DNA from: 13-1-40CM-70-15 sp964641215
Lineage (GTDB): Bacteria > Gemmatimonadota > Gemmatimonadetes > Gemmatimonadales > GWC2-71-9
Reading direction: 5' to 3'
Assembly: GCA_964641215.1 (NCBI GenBank)
Contig: CAZXKD010000054.1
Location: 1 to 16,290 of the forward strand
Length of the DNA: 16,290 bases
This document shows, piece by piece, positions 1-5,567 of the stretch (its first letter is position 1; every line of letters starts with the position of its first letter). The notes beneath the pieces were generated by a model that did no database searches, was not told the DNA's origin, and saw only the letters and a program-made list of their open reading frames with translations. The position numbers were made by a program, and so were the translations under genes.

Positions 1-784
1 CGCACACGGTGCCGGGAAGCGACACGCCACCGTCAGACACCCTGATCGGCCGCTCGACGAACGCGGGCGGGGCCGTCACCGCGGGCGGGGCGGCGGCCAC
101 CGGGGCGAAGCCCTCGCGGACGATCTCCACCTGTTGGATCGGCACCACGACGCGCATCAGCCGGTTGCTTGCTGCCTCCGCCCACACGGTGACGAGCGTG
201 CCCGCGGCATCGAGGGCGTACGCGCGCAGCGCCACGGGCCGGCCGTCCAGCGTTCCCCGATCCGCCGTCGGGCCCGAGACGGTCGCTCGGACGGCGGCGA
301 GCACCTGTGGCACGTACAGCTGCCACTCCCTCGCCCCCCTCCCCCCCCCTGCGGTCGACGGAGGCTGTTGCGCGAACCGGTCGAGCAAGACCTGGAAATG
401 ACTCACGACCAGGTTATCCAGGACCAGGCTGCGCGTCGCGAAGGGCGCCGCCTGTTCCCGGGACTGGCCTCCGGCGCTGCCGCGCATGCGGACGGTGTCG
501 CCGGCGCGCCAGGCCTCGATGATCTGGACCATCCCCGCGACCGTCACCTCGAGCCGGTAGCGCACCAGGCCGCCGGCCGCGTCGAGCGTCTCCTCCTCCT
601 TGCCGTCGACCGTGGTCCCCGACCGGTTGTTGCGCAGCGTGCCGGTGATGCGCGTGCCCTGCATCGTGCGCTCGATCCGGAACTCCTCGGTGCCGGTGAT
701 CGCATTCTGGCCGACGGTGACGCGGAAGCGCTCGGCGGGTTGCTGGGCAAGCACGGCAGCGGTCAGCATCGCGGTGAGCGTCAT
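1..784 (-). CDS. Probable secreted alpha/beta hydrolase, N-terminal part (C-terminus beyond window edge)
   Basis: The frame is open from the ATG at 784 to the left edge, giving 261 residues with no stop. An in-frame TAG lies just upstream, so 784 is the earliest ATG. The ATG overlaps the DUF3052 stop as ATGA, suggesting translational coupling. The first 15 residues (MTLTAMLTAAVLAQQ) look like a short signal peptide, although the usual N-terminal positive charge is missing. Next comes a beta-rich domain of about 200 residues, a Gly-rich linker at about residues 145-151 coded by a C9/C6 tract on the plus strand, and an Ala/Pro linker. The visible end (VERPIRVSDGGVSLPGT) resembles the strand that opens the hydrolase fold in exported alpha/beta hydrolases of the dienelactone-hydrolase type. 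The nucleophile elbow and catalytic triad would lie outside the window, so the enzyme class is inferred from this lead-in and the domain order. Confidence 0.6.
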   Translation of the reverse strand, partial: MTLTAMLTAAVLAQQPAERFRVTVGQNAITGTEEFRIERTMQGTRITGTLRNNRSGTTVDGKEEETLDAAGGLVRYRLEVTVAGMVQIIEAWRAGDTVRMRGSAGGQSREQAAPFATRSLVLDNLVVSHFQVLLDRFAQQPPSTAGGGRGAREWQLYVPQVLAAVRATVSGPTADRGTLDGRPVALRAYALDAAGTLVTVWAEAASNRLMRVVVPIQQVEIVREGFAPVAAAPPAVTAPPAFVERPIRVSDGGVSLPGTVC

Positions 785-1191
785 CGGTCTTTGAGCCTAC
801 GCACCAGCTTCAACCCGGACCAGGTATCATCCACGGCGCACACCTTCACGTCCACCAAGCCGTGTGACAGCGCCAGCGCGCGGATCACATCCTCGGTGAG
901 GTCCGTCGCGACACCGGAGGCTTTCTTAGGCCACGAGATCCAGAGCGCCCCGGCCGGTGCGAGAGCGCGCTTCAGCGCCGGAAGCCGCGTCGCCAGCTCG
1001 CGGCGCTGCTTCGTGAAGAGCTGGATGAAATCGAGCGGTCCACGAGCCGCGCTGCGAAGCTCGAGGCCGTGAGGAATCCTGCCCAAAGCGCCGCGATAGC
1101 CACGCGGGGGATGAAGCACAGCGGCGGCGAGACCCGGTCTCAGTCCCAGCTTCTGGACCAGCGGCGTTCCGGAGTAGCCTACTGGACGCAC
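781..1191 (-). CDS. DUF3052 family protein
   Basis: This 136-residue protein is recognisable by the family pattern: GYSGTPL near the N-terminus, FIQLFTKQRREL in the middle, then WISWPKKASGVATDLTED and a C-terminal DVKVCAVDDTWSGLKLVRR stretch. The fold of this family has no established biochemical role that I know of. The GTG at 1191 is the likely start because homology begins four codons later. It lies inside the last codons of the M28 gene, overlapping it by 13 bases, and no clear Shine-Dalgarno sequence is present, which fits translation by coupling. Its own TGA overlaps the ATG of the following hydrolase gene. Length is near the usual size for the family, so the gene looks intact. A longer open frame extends upstream through the M28 gene, but it is an Arg-rich antiphase shadow. 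Confidence 0.85.
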   Translation of the reverse strand: MRPVGYSGTPLVQKLGLRPGLAAAVLHPPRGYRGALGRIPHGLELRSAARGPLDFIQLFTKQRRELATRLPALKRALAPAGALWISWPKKASGVATDLTEDVIRALALSHGLVDVKVCAVDDTWSGLKLVRRLKDR

Positions 1192-2897
1192 GGCGACGTC
1201 GGATCCGGCCTCGGCTTGTCCACGACGACGCGGTGGCCCAGGTTCGCCAACTTCATGGCGATGTCGTAGACGAGCCGATCGACCCGAGCCATGTGGTCGT
1301 AGTCGATGTACTGCGGCTCGTCCGTGACCTGATGGTAGTCGGCGTGCAGCCCGGTCGTGAAGAACGTGATCGGGATCCCGTAGCGAGCGTACATGTAGTG
1401 GTCGCTCCGGCAATAGATCCGCTCGGGATGGCCGGGCGCGTCGAAGCTGTAGTCGAATGCCAGCGGGTGCGCCTCCGTCTGGTTGACCGATTCCACCAGA
1501 TCTCCCAGCTCGGTGGAGAGCCGCCGGGAGCCAACGAGCTGCAGGTAGTCGGGCCCGCCGCCTGGCAAGTCGGTGGCGTCCCCGCGGCCTACCATGTCCA
1601 TGTTGAGCTGCGCGATGATGGAGTCGCGCGGTACGGTGGGGTGGTCGGTGAAAAAGCGCGAGCCGAGCAGGCCCAGCTCCTCGCCGGTGTGCCACACGAA
1701 CAGGATCGAGCGCTTGGGACGCGGCCGGGCGGCGGCGAACTGCTCGGCGATCTCCAGCACCGAGACGCTGCCCGAGCCGTCGTCGTCCGCCCCGTTGTCG
1801 ATCGAGTCCCGCCGCGCGGGATGGAGCCGGTGCAAGCTGTCCACGTTGATGTGGATGCCCGCCACCATCTCCGGCGTGAGGCGTCGGCCCGCGGGGAGGG
1901 ATTCCGTGAGCCGCAACCGCGCGATGTTGAAAGCGCGGAGCGAATCGTGGTCCACCGGCGTGTGGGTGAACCCAAGGTGGTCGTTGTGCGCCCCGATCGC
2001 GACGTACTCGCCCTTCAGCTTCGCGTCGCTCCCGGGGACCACCGCCACGACGTTGCGGGCAGGGGCGGGCGTCTCCGTGAATCGGACCCAGCCTTGAACG
2101 GTCAGCCCGGCGGTCCCGGGCCTGGCGCTGTCGGGCGACACGCCCAGCAGCGCGCGGGCGGCCGCCGCGGAGAGCTGGAGGACGAGCGGCGCCGGCGCGG
2201 CGGTGTCGGCAGGGCCGGCGTCCTTGAGGATGGTCACGGGAGTGTGGAGGTTCGCTCGCGCCGCCGGGGACATCTGATCGAGTGCGACGGTGGCGATTCC
2301 CGCCGCGGCACGGTAGCGAGCGGCAAGCCCGCCGCCGAGGCCGCCACGCCCGCCGAAGCCGCCCTGGCCGGCCCACACGCTCAGGACGACGAGTTTGCCG
2401 GCGGCTTGGTCCGCGGGTAGCATGGTTGTGCTGTCTCCCGCCCCCCCCCCTCCTGCGAACACGCCGCCGTACACGGCCTGTGCCCCTGCGATCGCGCGCA
2501 CCTTCGCCCGCGTCGGACGCACGTAGAAATCCACCCATGGCCTGAGCGTCGCGCCGCCGGCGGCAATCGTGCTCGTGGTGTCCAGCTCCATGTTCACGAG
2601 CGGCACCCACTGGAAATAGGTCCCGCTGTCGCCCATCGGGACGAGTCCCATCCGGTTGACCTCGGTCGCGAGGTATGCGGTGGCCTTGAGATTCCACTCA
2701 GTGCCGCCGCGGCGGCCCATCATCGAGTCGTCCGCGTAGATGTAGAGCCGGGTCATGAGATCGGCCGCCGTGATGGCCGAGGTGGTCGACTGCGGCGCGT
2801 GCTTGAGCGGCAGCGCGGATTGCGCAGCAACCCTGGACGCGGCCGGGCCCCCTGCCAACAGCGCGGCCGGGACTGCCCAACGGACAACGGCGTTCAT
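1179..2897 (-). CDS. Secreted M28 family zinc metallopeptidase
   Basis: This 572-residue exported peptidase starts at the ATG at 2897, chosen because a strong AGGAG lies 7 bases upstream; an ATG 33 bases earlier has no such site. Residues 1-26 form a signal peptide ending near AASRVAAQ. Residues about 120-290 resemble a degenerate PA-like insert, Ala/Gly-rich with a Gly run at about 150-154. The catalytic domain holds the expected dinuclear zinc motifs: AHNDH (303-307), the ADDDG motif (370-374), HTGEELGLLGS with Glu406-Glu407, NMDMVGR (Asp434) and the C-terminal SDHY ... GLHADYH block (His522). Members cleave N-terminal residues or peptides outside the cytoplasm. Between the first two zinc motifs there is a segment of about 65 residues, longer than I expect for this subfamily. 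The gene is probably co-transcribed with the PHP gene upstream, 85 bases away, and DUF3052 downstream. Confidence 0.9.
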   Translation of the reverse strand: MNAVVRWAVPAALLAGGPAASRVAAQSALPLKHAPQSTTSAITAADLMTRLYIYADDSMMGRRGGTEWNLKATAYLATEVNRMGLVPMGDSGTYFQWVPLVNMELDTTSTIAAGGATLRPWVDFYVRPTRAKVRAIAGAQAVYGGVFAGGGGAGDSTTMLPADQAAGKLVVLSVWAGQGGFGGRGGLGGGLAARYRAAAGIATVALDQMSPAARANLHTPVTILKDAGPADTAAPAPLVLQLSAAAARALLGVSPDSARPGTAGLTVQGWVRFTETPAPARNVVAVVPGSDAKLKGEYVAIGAHNDHLGFTHTPVDHDSLRAFNIARLRLTESLPAGRRLTPEMVAGIHINVDSLHRLHPARRDSIDNGADDDGSGSVSVLEIAEQFAAARPRPKRSILFVWHTGEELGLLGSRFFTDHPTVPRDSIIAQLNMDMVGRGDATDLPGGGPDYLQLVGSRRLSTELGDLVESVNQTEAHPLAFDYSFDAPGHPERIYCRSDHYMYARYGIPITFFTTGLHADYHQVTDEPQYIDYDHMARVDRLVYDIAMKLANLGHRVVVDKPRPDPTSPCVQ

Positions 2898-2902
2898 TGA
2901 GT

Positions 2903-2910
2903 CTCTCCTC
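2903..2910 (-). promoter_or_regulatory. Ribosome binding site of the M28 peptidase gene
   Basis: On the minus strand GAGGAGAG is followed by ACTCA and the ATG at 2897. It is the clearest Shine-Dalgarno sequence in the window and decides the start of the peptidase in favour of the signal-peptide Met over the upstream ATG at 2930. Confidence 0.8.
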
Positions 2911-2982
2911 GCGGGTGACGTGGAGGGCACACCGCCCCTTCTCTAGACGCACAACCCCTCGCCGAGGTTGACGGCGGCGTGG

Positions 2983-4179
2983 TCAAGCTTGCGACGCGTC
3001 CTGCGGCCGCCGCCCGGTGACCGAGCGGGCGAGGATGCCGAGCCCTGCCGACTGGCCCTGCCGTCGCGGCTGGGCAAGGTAGAGGGTTACCACAGCGATC
3101 CAGGTGAGCCAGCTCACCCGCTCGCTCCAGGACAGGCCACGCAACATCAGCCACGGCTGGGTGACGCCGGCGTTCCAGGCGGGGCGGTCCGCCTGGGCGA
3201 GTGCCAGCGGCCGGGCGAGGACGTGGTTCGCCTTGAAGCCATGCTCGCCAGGGTGCGTCACGTTCCAAACGCAGGTGACCTTCCCCCAGCCATGGTTGTC
3301 GCTGGCCCCGGTGACCAGCAGATCGTGAGCGGCCGCCAGGTCGAGGACGTCTCGACGGGCCTGCGATGGGAAGGCCAGGCCCTTGGGAGCGCAGTTGACG
3401 ATCTCGAAGCCGTCCACCCCCGCCGCCACGAACGCGTCCAGGTCCTCGCGATGGTGATCCCAGTATTCCGGCAGGGAAGCGATCGCGAGCGACCCCTGGC
3501 GGTGCAGCTCGGCGAACAGCTGGAGCAGGGCGGGGGTATCTCGGGAGAAGCTCACCCGGTCGATGGCCGCCGCCGGAGACAAGGCCACCACGTGCTGGCG
3601 GTAAACGCTCCACTCCACTCCCGGGAGCAGACGGATGGGCCGCTCGATGACCTGCGTGAAGAGCACGTTGTGGTCGGTGACGTAGGAGGCCTGGAACCCC
3701 TGGGCGGCGTGCCAGTCGGCGAGATCCGCCGCTGTCCACCACTTCCGGCCGTCGTGGGACGCGGCCGTATGGGCATGGTAGTCGAGCACCACCGCCGAGG
3801 AGTCCGTGGTCACGAGGCGCGGGACGGGGCGTGGCAGGACCAGCGTGGCGCCCACCAGGAGGATCATCACCACGAGACCCAAGGCCGCCCGGCCCACGCG
3901 CAGCCGCCAGGAGCCCCGCCGCAGCAGCCCCCATAGGACGAGGGCCGCAGCCCATGTCACCAGCAGGGCCTGGGCGCGAGGGAGGCTGAGAAAGGTGAGG
4001 GCGTCGAGCAGGTCCGTGAGGGGAGCCTCGATCAGATAGAGGGATGGCCGGGCGAGGTCGGCGGCCCCCGGCGGGGCGCCAGTCACTGCGTCGAGCAAAG
4101 GGGGGAGCGGCCACAGCGCACTCAACGCGACGAGCGCGGCGAGGGCGAGCGCAATCGGGTGGCGGCGCAACGGACTCAA
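2983..4179 (-). CDS. Membrane-anchored PHP-domain protein (putative metal-dependent phosphoesterase)
   Basis: This 398-residue protein starts at TTG (4179) with AGGGA 8 bases upstream; no earlier ATG fits. Hydrophobic helices lie at about 8-30, 70-86 and 98-116, and a last one near 355-370. Between them is a PHP-like domain with DYHAH (133-137), VTDHN (167-171), GVEWS (Glu189) and SDNHGWGK (293-300), all typical metal-ligand positions of PHP phosphoesterases. With three N-terminal helices the domain could sit in the periplasm, but topology is uncertain. Where many PHP proteins carry His-Pro in the middle of the domain, this one reads IASLPEYWDHH, so one ligand may be replaced or moved. The substrate is unknown. 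It is the first gene of the leftward unit and is divergent from the DinB-like gene across 36 bases. Confidence 0.75.
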   Translation of the reverse strand: MSPLRRHPIALALAALVALSALWPLPPLLDAVTGAPPGAADLARPSLYLIEAPLTDLLDALTFLSLPRAQALLVTWAAALVLWGLLRRGSWRLRVGRAALGLVVMILLVGATLVLPRPVPRLVTTDSSAVVLDYHAHTAASHDGRKWWTAADLADWHAAQGFQASYVTDHNVLFTQVIERPIRLLPGVEWSVYRQHVVALSPAAAIDRVSFSRDTPALLQLFAELHRQGSLAIASLPEYWDHHREDLDAFVAAGVDGFEIVNCAPKGLAFPSQARRDVLDLAAAHDLLVTGASDNHGWGKVTCVWNVTHPGEHGFKANHVLARPLALAQADRPAWNAGVTQPWLMLRGLSWSERVSWLTWIAVVTLYLAQPRRQGQSAGLGILARSVTGRRPQDASQA

Positions 4180-4215
4180 CCGTAGTATCCCTGCGAAAGC
4201 GGACGATGGAAGCTA

Positions 4216-4719
4216 ATGGGTAATCCTGTCTTCGCCGACCTGCCCGAGATCGTTCTCGGGCCGCTCGCCGACCGGTCCGACGCGGAGTGGCATGCGGCGC
4301 CTGCCGGCAAGTGGAACGCGGCGCAGATCGTGGAGCATCTGGCGCTGGGGCTGGAGTGGAGCGGCAAAGGGTTCGAGGATCGTCGCGCCCGGGACCCGAT
4401 GACCCGCCGCCCTCGGACCCTGCTGCAGCGGCTTGCCAACGCATTGATCATGGGCCTGGAGGTGTTTCCGCCAGGCCGAAAGGCGCCCCAGGCCTCGCTG
4501 CCCGCGGCGTACGTGCCCCGGGCGGGCGCCGACACCCATTTCCGCGAGGGGGTCGCCCGGTTTCTCGAGCTCGAGAAGCTGCTCCTGCCGGCCAGGCGCT
4601 TCGACCTGTTCGTGATGCACCCGCGGCTCGGCGATCTGACGTTGGAGGAGTGGGAGCGGTTCCACGTAATTCATGCGCGGCATCACGCTCGGCAGATCCA
4701 GCGACGCGTGGGGAGATGA
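4216..4719 (+). CDS. DinB-like / DUF1569-type protein
   Basis: This 167-residue protein has the sequence signature of the DinB four-helix-bundle superfamily: KWNAAQIVEHL (32-42, His41) in the N-terminal helix and FHVIHARHHARQI (149-161) at the C-terminus, which would supply the His triad for a metal. The family includes metal-dependent thiol transferases and many uncharacterised proteins; the closest named group I can suggest is DUF1569. No signal peptide or membrane helix is seen, so it should be cytoplasmic. The ATG at 4216 has GGA 5 bases upstream (TGGAAGCTA). The gene is followed after only 6 bases by a micro-protein gene, so it heads the plus-strand unit. The specific substrate cannot be told from sequence. 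Confidence 0.75.
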   Translation: MGNPVFADLPEIVLGPLADRSDAEWHAAPAGKWNAAQIVEHLALGLEWSGKGFEDRRARDPMTRRPRTLLQRLANALIMGLEVFPPGRKAPQASLPAAYVPRAGADTHFREGVARFLELEKLLLPARRFDLFVMHPRLGDLTLEEWERFHVIHARHHARQIQRRVGR

Positions 4720-4725
4720 GCCGGA

Positions 4726-4872
4726 ATGAAGAAGCACAAGGTGACGGTGCGGGTCCCGAACCCCGCTGCGCCGGTCAAGGGGCGGCTCAAAGTCCCGCCG
4801 CACAAGGTCCACCGCTCCAAGAAACAGTACCGCCGCCAGGAAAAGCACCGCCGGCCGCCCGACGCTGAATGA
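4726..4872 (+). CDS. Small basic hypothetical protein (48 aa)
   Basis: The frame ATG 4726 to TGA 4870-4872 codes for 48 residues, beginning MKKHKVTVRVPNP and ending RRPPDAE. It is very rich in Lys, Arg and His (about 40 percent), has several Pro, and has no hydrophobic segment or Cys pair. It starts 6 bases after the DinB-like gene. Its stop overlaps an ATG at 4869 in the next reading frame as ATGA, and its last bases contain the ribosome binding site of the cupredoxin gene. That packing supports a real gene. The basic composition suggests binding to nucleic acid or another polyanion, but this is a guess and I do not recognise a family. It could also be a short leader that couples translation to the cupredoxin gene. 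Confidence 0.6.
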   Translation: MKKHKVTVRVPNPAAPVKGRLKVPPHKVHRSKKQYRRQEKHRRPPDAE

Positions 4873-4879
4873 GGAAGAG
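4872..4879 (+). promoter_or_regulatory. Ribosome binding site of the cupredoxin gene
   Basis: AGGAAGAG lies 7 bases before the ATG at 4887. It supports 4887 rather than the in-frame ATG at 4869 as the main start, and it overlaps the stop region of the 48-residue gene. Confidence 0.65.
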
Positions 4880-4886
4880 CCGAGCG

Positions 4887-5567
4887 ATGACACGGTGGGG
4901 ATTGGGGCTCGCGGCGGTGATGGTTCTCACGCCGCCCGGGCTGAGAGCGCAGGCGGGCGCGCGGGTGGCGGGGCACGTGACCATCCTGGAAAAGGGGAAC
5001 AAACCCAGTCCCGATCTCGGGGACGCGGTGGTCTTCCTGGAGAGCCCCGGGCCGCCCGCGCGGCCGGCGACGGCGGAGATCTTCATCCGGGACAAGACGT
5101 ACGCGCCGCACGTGAGCGTGCTCCCCTTGGGCTCGACGGTGCGATTCCCCAACCTCGATCCCTTCAACCACAACGTGTTCTCGGTGAGCGAACCGAACCA
5201 GTTCGACTTGGGCCTGTACGGTCGTGGCGAGGCCAAGGCCCACACCTTCACGGCCTCCGGGCTGGTGCGGGTGTTCTGCAACGTGCATCCACGGATGGTG
5301 GCCTACGTCCTCGTCCTGGCGAGCCGCTGGTACGCGCAGCCGGCGGGGGACGGCGCGTTCGCCATCACCGACGTCCCGCCGGGGCGGTACACGCTGCACG
5401 TCTGGCACGAGCGGGTCGCGACCGAGGTGGTGCAGGACATCACCGTCACGCCGCAAGGGGCAGGGGACCTGCAGATCAGCCTCGATGCGCGCGGCTACAA
5501 GTGGGAGCCTCACAAGAACAAGTTCGGGCAGGACTATCCGACGAATGCCGGACTCGAGCGCTACTAA
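4887..5567 (+). CDS. Exported cupredoxin with amicyanin-like copper site
   Basis: This 226-residue protein starts at 4887 after AGGAAGAG; an ATG at 4869 would add six residues. Residues 1-22 form a signal peptide ending RAQA. A cupredoxin-like beta sandwich follows (about 27-145) with His95 in DPFNHNVF and the FCNVHPRM loop supplying Cys131, His134 and Met137. All four type-1 copper ligands are therefore present, and the short Cys-x2-His-x2-Met spacing resembles amicyanin rather than plastocyanin. The C-terminal part (about 155-200, GAFAITDVPPGRYTLHVWHE) resembles a carboxypeptidase-regulatory-like or transthyretin-like beta domain. It should be periplasmic and act in electron transfer or copper binding. 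Its 3' end overlaps the kinase receptor gene by 23 bases, which argues for joint expression. Confidence 0.85.
   Translation: MTRWGLGLAAVMVLTPPGLRAQAGARVAGHVTILEKGNKPSPDLGDAVVFLESPGPPARPATAEIFIRDKTYAPHVSVLPLGSTVRFPNLDPFNHNVFSVSEPNQFDLGLYGRGEAKAHTFTASGLVRVFCNVHPRMVAYVLVLASRWYAQPAGDGAFAITDVPPGRYTLHVWHERVATEVVQDITVTPQGAGDLQISLDARGYKWEPHKNKFGQDYPTNAGLERY

Noticed and set aside
331..350. Suspected frameshift in the hydrolase gene at the C6-T-C9 tract
   Set aside because: Counting bases from the ATG at 784 shows that the frame stays open through the tract and continues as sensible protein (AREWQLYVPQ) to the window edge.
1192..2697. Long minus-strand open frame upstream of and in frame with DUF3052
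   Set aside because: It is antiphase to the M28 peptidase, with an Arg/Gly/Pro-heavy translation typical of GC-rich shadow frames; only the last 136 codons match a family.
2898..2982. Promoter for the M28 gene in the 85-base spacer after the PHP gene
   Set aside because: No convincing -10/-35 pair is visible; only the ribosome binding site could be supported.
5224..5544. Longer kinase start at 5224
   Set aside because: The extra 107 residues are the out-of-phase shadow of the cupredoxin gene; helix 1 begins normally after the ATG at 5545.
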